Below, in pieces: positions 18,001 through 25,991 of a stretch of 57,533 bases of DNA (position 1 is the stretch's first letter; every line of letters starts with the position of its first letter). The notes under the pieces were generated by a model. It had not been told where the DNA came from. It saw only the letters and a program-made list of their open reading frames with translations, and did not search any database. The position numbers and the translations under genes were made by a program. The stretch lies in contig JANNRR010000156.1 in the NCBI GenBank assembly GCA_031401675.1, positions 1 to 57,533 of the forward strand, read 5' to 3'. This DNA comes from JANNRR01 sp031401675 (GTDB taxonomy: Bacteria > Pseudomonadota > Alphaproteobacteria > Rhodobacterales > Rhodobacteraceae).

Positions 18001-18514
18001 GCGGCAGGAACGCAAGTCGGCGCGCGGCAACCGCTTTGCCTTTGTGGGCGTACAGGACCCGACCGGGTCGTGCGAGGTCACGGTGTTTTCGGATGTGCTG
18101 GAGGCGTCGCGGGCGCAGCTGGAGCCGGGGCAGAATGTCGTGCTGACGGTCGAGGCCAATCTGGAGGGGGAGACCCTGAAGCTGCTGGCGCGGGCGGTGC
18201 AGCCGATCGACCTGGTGGTGGCCGATGCGGGCAGCAGCGGCCTGCGGATTCATGTGCAGCACGCCGAGGCCGTCAATTCGGTGGCGCTTCTGCTGGGGCG
18301 GGTGGCGGCGGATGCGGCGCGGGGTCAGAACGGGACGGCGAACGGGGCTGCGAATGGAGGCAACCGGTCGCGCGGACCAATTGCATTGTGCATCAACGAC
18401 CGGGATACCGGGCGCGAGATTGATGTGACGCTGGCGCAGACCTATCCGGTGAACCCGCAGATCAGGGGCGCGATCAAGAGCCTGGCCGGGGTGGTGATGG
18501 TCGAGGATCTGTAG
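15029..18514 (+). CDS. dnaE: DNA polymerase III alpha subunit (replicative)
   Basis: 1161 aa, full length for DnaE1. Order: PHP domain (FIHLRVHSEHSLLEGA, residues 6-21), palm/polymerase domain with PDFDIDF (catalytic Asp405 and Asp407) and LDKFDFLGLKTLT (Asp559), an offset of +4 from E. coli D401, D403 and D555. Next come GPGRGSGAGSLVAF in the fingers region, a helix-hairpin-helix region, the beta-clamp binding motif QVSLF at 910-914, and an OB-fold with a C-terminal tail. It copies the chromosome as the core of the replicase. QVSLF and the length separate it from the error-prone DnaE2. It is the only replication gene here. Confidence 0.97.
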   Translation: MSSPRFIHLRVHSEHSLLEGAVPVKKLVGLCEKFRMPAVALTDSNNMFAALEFSVTASAAGVQPIVGCQVTLAFDPAAPGERERAPAPLVLLAQNETGYRHLMKLNSCLYLDAGGALPQVTLPELEAHSGGLICLTGGAEGPVGHLLQAGQPQKAAALLTRLAAAYPGRLYVELQRHPGEGGLTTEAERATEPALVDMAYVMGLPLVATNDVYFPMTAMFEAHDALICIAEGAYVDQQEPRRRLTPQHYFKSPEEMAALFADLPEAVANTVEIARRCAFQVAKRDPILPKFADDEVEELRRGARAGLAERLAVITHSGTVPEYEARLEFELGIIEQMGFPGYFLIVADFIKWAKKRGIPVGPGRGSGAGSLVAFALTITDLDPLRYNLLFERFLNPERVSMPDFDIDFCMDRREEVIRYVQERYGRDKVGQIITFGALLSKAAVRDIGRVLQMSYGQVDRLSKLIPVDGVKPVSIEKALADEPRLREAAKSEEVVARLLTYAGQVEGLLRNASTHAAGVVIGDRPLDELVPLYQDPKSDMPATQFNMKWVEAAGLDKFDFLGLKTLTVIRNALDLLRQRGVEIDINLIPLDDAKTYELYASARTVAVFQVESTGMMDALRRMKPTCIEDIVALVALYRPGPMENIPAYCEVKNGLRPLESIHPSIDHILAETQGIIVYQEQVMQIAQVMAGYSLGGADLLRRAMGKKIAAEMARERPKFEEGAKKNGVTAKKASEVFDLLEKFANYGFNKSHAAAYAVVSYQTAWLKANHPVEFMAAVMNCDIHLTDKLYAYRKEVERMGIEVVAPCINRSLATFSVAEGRVVYALGALKGVGVEAMQLFVTARGGRPYATLFDLARRVDLKRIGKRPLEMLARAGAFDVLDGNRKRVFDGLDPLVAWSAAVHEARASSQVSLFGEAGEDLPEPRLPGGSDWQPLDRLGAEQTAIGFYLSGHPLDDYMAPLKRKGVLTLAELALRAAGGAMVAKIAGTVTARQERKSARGNRFAFVGVQDPTGSCEVTVFSDVLEASRAQLEPGQNVVLTVEANLEGETLKLLARAVQPIDLVVADAGSSGLRIHVQHAEAVNSVALLLGRVAADAARGQNGTANGAANGGNRSRGPIALCINDRDTGREIDVTLAQTYPVNPQIRGAIKSLAGVVMVEDL

Positions 18515-18627
18515 GCTGCCGACCGGCAGTCCTTTGCCTGCTGGCCCGGGCAGACAAGAAATGGCTTCCCATGTTTGGCGATATCAGCTTAAATCGACTA
18601 GATCAGTCGTCATTAAGGCCGAATCGC

Positions 18628-19389
18628 ATGGATACGTTCTTGGAGTTCGCGCTGATCGGCTTCATCGCGCAGCTGGTCGACGGCTCGCTGGGGATGGGGT
18701 TTGGCGTGATCTCGTCGGCGGTGCTGCTGGCGCAGGGTGTGCCGCCGCCGTTGGTATCGGCGTCGGTGAATGCAGCCAAGTTGCCGACCGGCGGAACCGC
18801 GGCGCTGTCGAATATCTATCACCGGAACGTGGACTGGCAGCTGGTGCGCAATCTGGCGCTGTTCGGGTCGATCGGCGGGCTGATCGGGGCGTTCGTGCTC
18901 AGCAGCCTGAAAGGCGTGATGCTGCAGTATCTGATCAACACCTATCTGATTCTGATCGGGTTGTTCGTGATCTATCGCGGGGTCATGGGGGTGGCACCAC
19001 AATTGATCAAGGCGGGTCGGTTCCGGCTGATCGGTTTTGCCGGCGGCACCATCGAGGGCATCGGCGGCAGCTGGGGGCCCATTGTCACCACCGGGCTTCT
19101 GGGGTCGGGCGTGCCGTCGCGCTATGCCATCGGGTCGTCGAACTTTTCCGAATTCGTGGTCAGCGGCACGGTTTTCCTGACGCTGGTGCTGGCCTATTGG
19201 CTGGGGCTGTGGGGTGAAGAGACGCATTGGAAGCAGGTGGCGGTTTCGGTGTCCGGGCTGGCGATCGGCGGTCTGCCGGCGGCGTTCATTGGCGGTTACC
19301 TGGCCAAGAACGCGCCCCGGCAGCCTTTGACGGTGGCAGTGGGGCTGTTTGCCATCGGGGTGGCGATCTATCGCTTTGCATCGATGTAG
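18628..19389 (+). CDS. TSUP (TauE/SafE) family permease
   Basis: 253 aa from the ATG at 18628, with AAGG about 10 nt upstream; the in-frame start at 18571 adds a polar, non-membrane leader. About seven to eight membrane segments. The family repeat is visible as FIAQLVDGSLGMGFGVISS near the N-terminus and FAGGTIEGIGGSWGPIVTTGLL in the second half. TSUP proteins export sulfite, sulfonates or other organic anions across the inner membrane; substrate not assignable. It stands alone between dnaE and a convergent SH3-domain gene. Confidence 0.9.
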   Translation: MDTFLEFALIGFIAQLVDGSLGMGFGVISSAVLLAQGVPPPLVSASVNAAKLPTGGTAALSNIYHRNVDWQLVRNLALFGSIGGLIGAFVLSSLKGVMLQYLINTYLILIGLFVIYRGVMGVAPQLIKAGRFRLIGFAGGTIEGIGGSWGPIVTTGLLGSGVPSRYAIGSSNFSEFVVSGTVFLTLVLAYWLGLWGEETHWKQVAVSVSGLAIGGLPAAFIGGYLAKNAPRQPLTVAVGLFAIGVAIYRFASM

Positions 19390-19422
19390 GACAGGGTCCG
19401 GCGACCCGGTCCCTCTTCTTGG

Positions 19423-19800
19423 TCAGCCTGCCAGTTCGGCCAACCAGTTGCTGTGGACCCAGCCTTTGTTGGGATAGGCAACCGGGCGGGTGGCCGCAGA
19501 GCTGCAATCCACCCCCGGCGTGCGATAGACGACGCCCGCCCACTTGCCCCGCATCTCGAACACTATGACCACATCGCCGTTGTGAAGCTCGTCCAGCTTG
19601 CGGTAGTCGCTGCCCGGGCCCGAGCGCACGGCCAGAAAGCCGTCGCCACCGGCTTTCAGCCCGGCCACCCGGCTGCTGGCGCAGTTGGCCATCTGACCAT
19701 CGCCGCCGGTTTCCATGACGGGCACTTCAAGGGTGTTCGCAGCGCTTTTGGCAGCGAACAGGGTCGCCGCAAGGGCAAGAAGGGCCAAGGTACGTTTCAT
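19423..19800 (-). CDS. Exported SH3b-domain protein
   Basis: 125 aa. Signal peptide at residues 1-20 (MKRTLALLALAATLFAAKSA). A bacterial SH3 (SH3b) domain follows: FLAVRSGPGSDYRKLDELHNGDVVIVFEMRGKWAGVVY, ending GWVHSNWLAEL. Such domains bind cell-wall or other periplasmic partners. Two Cys residues (in MANCASS and GVDCSS) could form a disulfide. It starts 99 bp after the AbrB-type gene, so co-transcription is possible but unproven. Confidence 0.85.
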   Translation of the reverse strand: MKRTLALLALAATLFAAKSAANTLEVPVMETGGDGQMANCASSRVAGLKAGGDGFLAVRSGPGSDYRKLDELHNGDVVIVFEMRGKWAGVVYRTPGVDCSSAATRPVAYPNKGWVHSNWLAELAG

Positions 19801-19869
19801 GTCGGGTCTTCCTTCTCTTTTGAATCCGGTAGCATCGAAACAAGTCCGGGACGTGACAGCGGGCGCATA

Positions 19870-19893
19870 GGTCCGGGAAGTCTTGCCCGGACC
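19870..19893 (-). terminator. Inverted repeat between AbrB-type and SH3 genes, possible terminator
   Basis: GGTCCGGG (19870-19877) pairs perfectly with CCCGGACC (19886-19893) across an 8-nt loop, 6 nt after the AbrB-type stop codon. There is no T-run on the minus strand, so it may be a mRNA 3'-end or processing structure rather than a classical terminator. Confidence 0.4.
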
Positions 19894-19899
19894 GCTACG

Positions 19900-20979
19900 T
19901 TACTTGACAATCCACCTGCCCGCCAACTGTGCCATGAACACCGCCAGCACGATCCGGGCGACATGGTGGGCGGTGACGTAGATCACGCTGACATGCAGCG
20001 ACAGCGCCACCAGCGACATTTCCGCCAGCCCGCCGGGGGCAAAGGCCAGAAACACCGCTGAAGTATGCTGCCCGACCGCAGCATGCAGCAAAAGGGCGGC
20101 GACATAGGCCAGTGCCAGCGTCGCCGTCACCGCCAGGAATGCCAGCCCCAGCGCCTTGCGGATCGCGCCTTTCGGCAGCCCCTGAAACCGGATGCCCAGA
20201 CTGGTGCCGATCACCAGTTGCGTCACCTCGATCAGCCATTGCGGCGGCACGGCTGCGGTCAGACCGGTCAGATGCGCCAGCCCGCTGGCCAGCACCGGGC
20301 CGGTGATCATCCAGCCGGGCAGGCCGATGCGGGCACCAAGGGTGGCCCCGATCACCGCCGCCGCCGTCAGAACGGCAATATCGCGCAGGTGCAGCGGCAC
20401 GTCGGCGCCGGTCATCCGCACGCCACCGGCGCTGCCCACCAGTTCGCCGGTCAGCAGTGCAAAGCCCAGCGGGACCAGCACGATGCAGAAGATCAGCCGC
20501 ATGAATTGCAGCATGGTCAGCATGCGGATGTCGGCCCCGGCCGCTTCGCCCATGGTGATCGATTCCAACAGCCCGCCGGGAACCGAGGCGAACAGCGCCG
20601 TTGCCGGATCGATCCGGCCGAGGCGGCGATAGATCTGAAAGCCGAGGAAATGCGCGGCCGGGATGTAGACCAGCAGCGCCAGCAGCGTCGGCCACCAGCG
20701 CCCGGCCTCTTGCAGCAGAGCCGGACTGAAGGCGCCGCCGATGGCGACGCCGATGATCGGGATGAACCCCATGCGCAGGTTTTGCGGCAGCGACGGCGTC
20801 AATCCGAACGGCTTGACCGCCAGCACCGACAGCGCCGCCACCAGCGCCATTGATCCCAAAAGGGACGGCAGCGGCAATCCGCCAAGCCGCGCCAAGAGTG
20901 CCCCCGCCGCGCCGATCGCCAGCGCCAGCGCCGCCTGCTGCGGATACAACAACTCCTGGCCGATGCGGATCGGCTTCAC
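19900..20979 (-). CDS. AbrB-family integral membrane transporter
   Basis: About 359 aa if translation starts at the GTG at 20979 (KPIRIGQELLYPQQ). The frame is open further upstream into the dehydratase gene, but that stretch is basic and non-membrane. Two homologous halves of about five helices each, with LPLPSLLGSM and NLRMGFIPIIGVAIGGAFSP in the first and GLPGWMITGPVLASGLAHLTG and FLAFAPGGLAEMSLVALSLHVSVIYVTAHH in the second, the pattern of AbrB/'ammonia monooxygenase-like' permeases of unknown substrate. The start codon is uncertain because no strong ribosome binding site is visible. It lies 76 nt downstream of the dehydratase gene, probably the same transcript. Confidence 0.85.
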   Translation of the reverse strand: MKPIRIGQELLYPQQAALALAIGAAGALLARLGGLPLPSLLGSMALVAALSVLAVKPFGLTPSLPQNLRMGFIPIIGVAIGGAFSPALLQEAGRWWPTLLALLVYIPAAHFLGFQIYRRLGRIDPATALFASVPGGLLESITMGEAAGADIRMLTMLQFMRLIFCIVLVPLGFALLTGELVGSAGGVRMTGADVPLHLRDIAVLTAAAVIGATLGARIGLPGWMITGPVLASGLAHLTGLTAAVPPQWLIEVTQLVIGTSLGIRFQGLPKGAIRKALGLAFLAVTATLALAYVAALLLHAAVGQHTSAVFLAFAPGGLAEMSLVALSLHVSVIYVTAHHVARIVLAVFMAQLAGRWIVK

Positions 20980-21055
20980 GCTGCAGCAGTCTTTGGCCGT
21001 GCGGTACCGGGCCGGTTGCACCGCCCGCTGACCGACCGGAGCGGGGCGCGGTGGC

Positions 21056-22288
21056 TCATGTGCCGGTGGGCGCGCCGCCCGTGAAGGCATTGCCGTGCCA
21101 GTTGCACGGTGCCTCCTGCATTTCCAGATGCAGGCGAGTGCCGGTATAGGGATGGGCGCGGGCCAGATCTTCGTCGAAGTCGATGCCAAGGCCGGGGCCT
21201 TCGGGCGGCATGATGTAGCCGCCTTCCCATTTCAGGGTGTGCTTGATCAGCGCCAGGTGGAAGGCACCGCCGGTCTGGATGGTTTCGGCCATCAGGATGT
21301 TCGGGATCGACACCGAAAGATGCACGTTCGCCGCCCACTCGACCGGGCCGGCATAGAGGTGCGGCGCCATTTCGGCGTTGAAGCTTTCGGCCATGATCGC
21401 GATCTTTTTCGCCTCCCAGATGCCGCCGGCACGACCGAGGGCGGGTTGCAGGATCTTGGCGCCGCCGGTGCGCAGCAGGGTGGCGAACTCGGCCTTGGTG
21501 GCAAAGCGTTCGCCGGTGGCGATGGGGATGCGGACGGCGCGGGCGACCTCGGCAAATTCCAGGATATTGTCCGGCGGGATCGGCTCCTCGTACCAGAGCG
21601 GCGAGTAGGGTTCGAGTGCCTGCCCCAGGCGGATCGCGCCGGGAGTGGAGAACTGGCCATGGGTGCCGAACAACAGGTCGGCGCGGTCGCCCACCGCCTC
21701 GCGGATTTTCCGGCAGAAGGCCACTGAACGGGTAATGTCCGACATGGCGGGCATGTGGCCGCTGCGGATGGTATAGGGCCCGGCGGGGTCGAACTTGACG
21801 GCGGTGAACCCCAGCGCCACCATCCGCGCCGCCTCCTGCGCTTGCAGGTCGGGGTCGATCCAGAACCGGTTCGCATCCTGATCGGGCTCGGGGTACAGGT
21901 AGGTGTAGGACCGCACGCGGTCGTTCATCCGCCCGCCCAGCAGCGCCCAGACCGGTCGGTTGCGGGCCTTGCCCACGATGTCCCAGCAGGCAATCTCCAG
22001 CCCGCTAAAGGCACCGATCACCGTCGGGTCGGGGCGTTGGGTGAAGCCCGAGGAATAGGCGCGGCGGTACATCAGTTCGATGTTCTCGGGGTTGCTGCCC
22101 AGCATGTGCCGTTCGAACACGTCGCGGATCACCGCGTCCATGGCCGCCGGCCCGACGGTCGAGACGTAGCATTCGCCGTAACCGGTGATGCCGTCATCGG
22201 TGGTCAGCTTGACAAAGGTCCAGTAGCGGCCACCCCAGCCGGGGGCGGGCGGGGCCACGGTAAAGATCTCTAGATCGCGGAGTTTCAT
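21056..22288 (-). CDS. Mandelate racemase/muconate lactonizing family (sugar-acid dehydratase-like)
   Basis: 410 aa from the ATG at 22288 (MKLRDLEIFTVAPP). An N-terminal capping domain is followed by a TIM barrel of the enolase superfamily. Metal-binding acids sit at the ends of strands (VKFDPAG, YEEPIPPDN, IATGERF), and EMAPHLYAGPVEWAAN supplies the conserved His. Such enzymes usually abstract the alpha proton of a carboxylate, dehydrating sugar acids such as galactonate; the exact substrate is not readable. It lies upstream of the AbrB-type permease and may share its transcript. Only 30 bp separate it from the divergent GNAT gene, so at least one promoter must overlap coding DNA. Confidence 0.88.
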   Translation of the reverse strand: MKLRDLEIFTVAPPAPGWGGRYWTFVKLTTDDGITGYGECYVSTVGPAAMDAVIRDVFERHMLGSNPENIELMYRRAYSSGFTQRPDPTVIGAFSGLEIACWDIVGKARNRPVWALLGGRMNDRVRSYTYLYPEPDQDANRFWIDPDLQAQEAARMVALGFTAVKFDPAGPYTIRSGHMPAMSDITRSVAFCRKIREAVGDRADLLFGTHGQFSTPGAIRLGQALEPYSPLWYEEPIPPDNILEFAEVARAVRIPIATGERFATKAEFATLLRTGGAKILQPALGRAGGIWEAKKIAIMAESFNAEMAPHLYAGPVEWAANVHLSVSIPNILMAETIQTGGAFHLALIKHTLKWEGGYIMPPEGPGLGIDFDEDLARAHPYTGTRLHLEMQEAPCNWHGNAFTGGAPTGT

Positions 22289-22318
22289 GTGGTAGGCTTT
22301 CTGACGGGGGACCGGTGC

Positions 22319-22768
22319 ATGACCAAAGGGATCACGTTTCACACCCTGGGTCCAGAGGACGGTGCGCTGCTGGCGGCCATTCCGGAGGGATTGTTTGACG
22401 CGGCCATCGACCCGGAACAGGCGGCGGCTTTTCTGGCGGACCCGGGGCATATGCTGGTGCTGGCCTTTGTCGGTGATTTCGCCGTGGGCATGGCGACCGG
22501 CACCGTGCTGTTGCATCCCGACAAGCCGCCGGCGCTGTTCGTCAACGAGGTCGGGGTGCGCGAGGACTGGCAGCGGCGGGGCATCGCCACGGCGCTGATG
22601 GAGCGGCTGATCGCGCTGGCCCGGGCGCGAGGGTGCGACGGCATCTGGCTGGGGACGGAACTGGACAATGTGGCCGCCCGGGCGCTGTACCTGAAGGCCG
22701 GCGGCACTGAGGATGGCAACGTGGTGCTGTACGGCTGGGACGGGGCGCTGGACCGGGATCAGGGGTGA
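22319..22768 (+). CDS. GNAT-family N-acetyltransferase
   Basis: 149 aa from the ATG at 22319, with a G-rich site upstream. Single GNAT domain: the acetyl-CoA pyrophosphate loop is VREDWQRRGIATALMERL (motif A Q/RxxGxG/A) around residues 78-95, followed by GTELDNVAARALYLKAGG, the usual motif B. It would transfer an acetyl group to an amine; the substrate is unknown (possibly an aminoglycoside- or amino-acid-type small molecule). Divergent from the dehydratase and ended by the terminator at 22768-22792. Confidence 0.88.
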   Translation: MTKGITFHTLGPEDGALLAAIPEGLFDAAIDPEQAAAFLADPGHMLVLAFVGDFAVGMATGTVLLHPDKPPALFVNEVGVREDWQRRGIATALMERLIALARARGCDGIWLGTELDNVAARALYLKAGGTEDGNVVLYGWDGALDRDQG

Positions 22769-22792
22769 ATGTCTCGGGCCGAGACATTTTTT
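22768..22792 (+). terminator. Rho-independent terminator of the GNAT gene
   Basis: AATGTCTC and GAGACATT form a perfect 8-bp stem around GGGCC, followed by a run of T. The stem starts in the last base of the stop codon (22766-22768). Confidence 0.92.
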
Positions 22793-23011
22793 ATGAGAAC
22801 GATATCATGTAGTTGACTTTGCTCAGTTAGGGATTTGTTAAGGAAACGCAGCGGACGGCGGGTCCGGATCGGGGGATTGCGGGACGGGAGGAAAGGCCGT
22901 GGTCTGGCGGCTTCGTGGGGGGCAAGGTCGGGTAGGGTCGGCCTGGAGCCCCATGCGGACGTTCTCGGCCGCGCCTCTGCAGGTCGATTGCGCCGGAATG
23001 CCGCCGCGTCG

Positions 23012-23386
23012 TCAGGTGCTGAGGAGAGCCTGAAGGCGGTATAGCAGACCGGGCTGTTTCGCGAGGTCGACCGCATCCGGCCACAGGCTGCGCAACTCCC
23101 GGGCTTGGGTTTGGGCTTGGGTTTGGCTGCGGGCACGAGGTGTTCCGGAGCCGAATTGCGGAACAATCGGCCCGCTGACGACAGCAGGGACAGGGCTTTG
23201 TTGTTCAAATTGCATCACCAGCCTCCGGGGATCATCTTCCGGGATCAGGCTGCCCTGGAATTCGGGCCTGCTGACGGCAGGACTGTGCCGACGATCGTAT
23301 CTTTTAAAGACCTGTTCAGACGTCAGCCACAGCATCAGCACGATGTTGACGTGGTCGTGCCGACCGTTCGGAGCCAACGTTGACAT
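23012..23386 (-). CDS. Hypothetical protein downstream of the FRG gene
   Basis: 124 aa candidate from the ATG at 23386 (MSTLAPNGRHDHVNIV), preceded by GAGAGAG on the minus strand. In-frame starts further out exist (23422, 23446). Codon use looks reasonable for coding DNA and an alpha-helical C-terminus (LRSLWPDAVDLAKQPGLLYRLQALLS) is plausible. A short Gln/Thr-rich stretch (SQTQAQTQAR) comes from a 12-nt tandem repeat. It begins 78 nt after the FRG-domain gene in the same direction, so the two may form an operon. No family recognised; it could also be a remnant. The rest of 22793-23011 holds nothing recognisable. Confidence 0.42.
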   Translation of the reverse strand: MSTLAPNGRHDHVNIVLMLWLTSEQVFKRYDRRHSPAVSRPEFQGSLIPEDDPRRLVMQFEQQSPVPAVVSGPIVPQFGSGTPRARSQTQAQTQARELRSLWPDAVDLAKQPGLLYRLQALLST

Positions 23387-23464
23387 CTCTCTCGTAAGCG
23401 TTTTCGGATATCCCTTTGTCATCCGGCACGCCACAAATTGGTCCAATTGACTGTATTCCGAGGT

Positions 23465-24238
23465 TCAGAATTGGATATAGCCCCATACTCGTTCGAACTC
23501 TCGCTTTACCCCGTCACCCACACCTTGAAGGCTTGGGTAGATGGACCAATGCGTAATTCCCATATTCAGTAAGTCTCGATAGATTCTGGGTTTTGAGTCT
23601 GCAGGAATCAAGAACTTACGGACAGAGTCCCCTTCTCTAGCGAATCTATAATCCTCCAAAGGAAGAAATCTCTTTTGCGAATTTAGTTGATTTTGAATGG
23701 TCAAGATGGCCGTTTGAGCAACAATTCGCGAATCGAGGTGTGGTGGAATCAGGCTAACAAACTCAGGCTCTAATGCCTGAGACGGGCCATATGAGTCGAC
23801 TGCCCCCGTCCATGTAGCGGTTGTACGCCCGCAGATCAGCGCGCCATCGCATTCGCGTGCGTCGTTCTCTACAGCGAAGTAGAGAGCCACGAGTGGGTTT
23901 TGGGTCCAGTCGAGAAGTCGCGTAGGCACTCCGTAGTGCTGAGCTAGGATTCGATCACGCAGAAAGCTTCGCTTCGGAGAGTTTAAGTAGGGTTCAGCTC
24001 GGGCAAAGAACCGTTGGAGTAGGATATCCTCAATAAGCTGACGATTCTCAAGATCGAATTCTCGCCCTACCACGTCCCTGTACAAGCTAGGGACCGTGCC
24101 CCAGTTGAAATCAGCCTGCCCCCGAAAGATCGATGGTGGATACTGGAGCCACTTCATGAATTCAGGCCGAAAAACGTCTGAGATATCCGAAATCTGGTAT
24201 TCCTGCTCCAAGCGATTTCCTTCTTGGATAATTGACAT
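23465..24238 (-). CDS. FRG-domain protein in a low-GC islet
   Basis: 257 aa from the ATG at 24238 (MSIIQEG); AGGA lies about 13 nt upstream. The FRG domain is obvious: SIFRGQADFNWGTVPSLYR (residues 36-54, F38-R39-G40) and, later, LAQHYGVPTRLLDWTQNPLVALYFAVE. FRG proteins are widespread and poorly characterised; several occur in mobile or defence-type loci. The gene has many AT-ending codons and clearly lower GC than everything around it, implying recent acquisition. No integrase or tRNA lies beside it. Biochemical activity unknown. Confidence 0.9.
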   Translation of the reverse strand: MSIIQEGNRLEQEYQISDISDVFRPEFMKWLQYPPSIFRGQADFNWGTVPSLYRDVVGREFDLENRQLIEDILLQRFFARAEPYLNSPKRSFLRDRILAQHYGVPTRLLDWTQNPLVALYFAVENDARECDGALICGRTTATWTGAVDSYGPSQALEPEFVSLIPPHLDSRIVAQTAILTIQNQLNSQKRFLPLEDYRFAREGDSVRKFLIPADSKPRIYRDLLNMGITHWSIYPSLQGVGDGVKREFERVWGYIQF

Positions 24239-24473
24239 ATGTGCGGCCTGTCCTCGCAACTCTTGTCGGATCGAGGATTAGTTTCACTTTACCGTTTGGT
24301 CGGCCGCGCAGCAAATGCTTTCCCATCTACCATCGCAGCCACAAGAGTGGCCGACCGAGAAGGTCAGGAAGGTCCGCAGAGCGGACGATCTCCATCGATC
24401 AGGAAATCCGGTCGAGACCCGAATGGACCGGAAGCGGTGCGCTGGAAGTCGGCCCCCAGCGGCGGTTCCGCCT

Positions 24474-25688
24474 TCAGGCGGGTGCCGCCGGTTTGCGCGG
24501 AGCTGCCATCAGGATCACCACGCACACAACCATCAGTGCGCCGGCCAGCAGGAACGGCGCGCCGGGCGCGTAGACCGGCGCGCCGGGTCTGGTGAAGGCG
24601 TAGAAGATCGAGGTCATCACCATCGGCGACAGGCCCGCCGCGACGGCGCCGACCGAGGCGACGACGCCCTGCAGCTCGCCCTGCTGGTCGGCGGGGGCGG
24701 CGTTGGACATCAGCGATTGCAGTGCCGGGCCGGCCACGCCCGAGATCGAGGCGATCGGGGTGAAGACCAGCGCCCAGAAGCCCGAGGTCATGAAGCCGTA
24801 GAAGCCGAAGGCGACGACATCAACCGACAGGCCGTAGGTTGTGGTGCGCTTCTCGCCCCACCAGCGGATCGCCGGGGCGACGCAGAACGCCTGCACCACC
24901 ACCATGCACAGGCCATAGGCGGCCAGAGACAGGCCGTTCCACCAGCCATCCCATCCGAAGCGGGCGGTGCCGTAGAACGACCAGATCGAGGGATAGACCT
25001 GATAGGCCAGGGTAAAGATGAAGATGAGAACCAGATAGCGCCGCACCCCTGGCAGTTTGCCGATGGCGGCAAAGGAGGCCAGCGGGTTGGAGCGGGCCAG
25101 CGACAGGGCGCGGCGGTTCTGGGGCGCGAGGCTTTCGGGCAGCGCGAAGTAGCCGAGCGCAAGGTTGGCGGCGGCGATGCCTGCAGCAAGGAAGAACGGT
25201 GCGCGCACGCCGAGTTCGGCGGAAATGCCCCCGAGCAGCGGGCCAAGGATGAAGCCGATGCCGAAAGCGGCACCGAGATAGCCGAAGACCCTGGCCCGGT
25301 CTTCGGGGCCGGTGATATCGGCAAGGTAGGCGTTGGCGGTGGCAATGGTGGCCGCCGCGATCCCGGCGATCATCCGGCCGATCAGCAGCACCCAGACATC
25401 GGGGGCCAGCGCCATGATCAGGTAATCGACCACCATCACCGCCAGCGCGATCAGCAGCACCGGGCGGCGGCCATAGCGGTCCGACAGGTTGCCGACCACC
25501 GGGCCGAACAGGAACTGCATCACCGCGTAGCTGGTGGCCAGCACGCCGCCCCACAGGGCCGCCTGCGAAATGTCGGCGCCCGTGACCTGTTCCAGCAGTT
25601 CCGGCATCACCGGAAAGATGATGCCGATGCCGGTGGCGTCGATGCCGACGGTGATCAGGATGAACAGCAGGGCAAGGTGCTTCTGCAT
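24474..25688 (-). CDS. MFS drug/metabolite exporter, TetA-like
   Basis: 404 aa with 12 predicted membrane helices. MFS motif A is present in the loop after helix 2 (GNLSDRYGRRPVLL), and FGIGFILGPLLGG in helix 5 matches the antiporter motif C of the drug:H+ family. The N-terminus (GIDATGIGIIFPVMPELL) is typical of the TCR/Tet(A) group. It would export a hydrophobic compound in exchange for protons; tetracycline itself should not be assumed. Repeat copy A lies immediately upstream of its start, so its promoter is near or inside that repeat. Confidence 0.88.
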   Translation of the reverse strand: MQKHLALLFILITVGIDATGIGIIFPVMPELLEQVTGADISQAALWGGVLATSYAVMQFLFGPVVGNLSDRYGRRPVLLIALAVMVVDYLIMALAPDVWVLLIGRMIAGIAAATIATANAYLADITGPEDRARVFGYLGAAFGIGFILGPLLGGISAELGVRAPFFLAAGIAAANLALGYFALPESLAPQNRRALSLARSNPLASFAAIGKLPGVRRYLVLIFIFTLAYQVYPSIWSFYGTARFGWDGWWNGLSLAAYGLCMVVVQAFCVAPAIRWWGEKRTTTYGLSVDVVAFGFYGFMTSGFWALVFTPIASISGVAGPALQSLMSNAAPADQQGELQGVVASVGAVAAGLSPMVMTSIFYAFTRPGAPVYAPGAPFLLAGALMVVCVVILMAAPRKPAAPA

Positions 25689-25769
25689 CGGGCGGGCTTT
25701 CTGGCTGCGGATGCGGCTGGCTTAGCTGAAAGCCGGGCCGGACGGAAGGCTAGGCCGGGAGGGACATTG

Positions 25770-25958
25770 ATGGAATCGCCTTTGCTCTCGCCGCTCGCCT
25801 TGCCGGTCGACGTGAAATCCCGGGCCGATCAGGTGGCCGTCCAGTGGACGGACGCCCGGCCCGTTGCCCGAGAGCGCAAGCGAAGGGCAAGGGAGGCTGG
25901 GCTGGGTGCCGTGGTCGGGAAATCGGGGCGCGACTGCCTGGGCGGGCGCGCACTGTAG
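25770..25958 (+). CDS. Possible 62-aa protein in repeat copy A
   Basis: ATG at 25770 with GGGAGGG 6 nt upstream. The product (MESPLLSPLALPVDVKSRADQ...) is basic in its second half (ARERKRRAREAGLGAVVGKSGR). Equivalent frames are open in copy B (GTG start) and, up to a poly-C tract, in copy C. Against a protein: differences between copies are not concentrated at third codon positions and the other strand is also open. It may be an ORF passively carried in a repeated DNA or RNA element. Confidence 0.35.
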   Translation: MESPLLSPLALPVDVKSRADQVAVQWTDARPVARERKRRAREAGLGAVVGKSGRDCLGGRAL

Positions 25959-25991
25959 CGCCTGCCAAGGGGCAGGCAGGCGCGCCGCGAT

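Noticed and set aside
23100..23135. Tandem GGGCTTGGGTTT units that look like a short repeat array
   Set aside because: Only about two to three units of 12 nt, without spacers; not a CRISPR, and explained as a low-complexity stretch of the candidate ORF at 23012-23386.
24474..25688. Tetracycline resistance gene
   Set aside because: The protein is TetA-like in fold and motifs, but this MFS branch includes many exporters of other compounds; resistance cannot be claimed from sequence.
24315..25958. 547-codon plus-strand open frame
   Set aside because: Antisense to the MFS exporter and running into repeat copy A; Gly/Gln/Arg-rich shadow. Only its last part coincides with the repeat ORF, which is listed separately.
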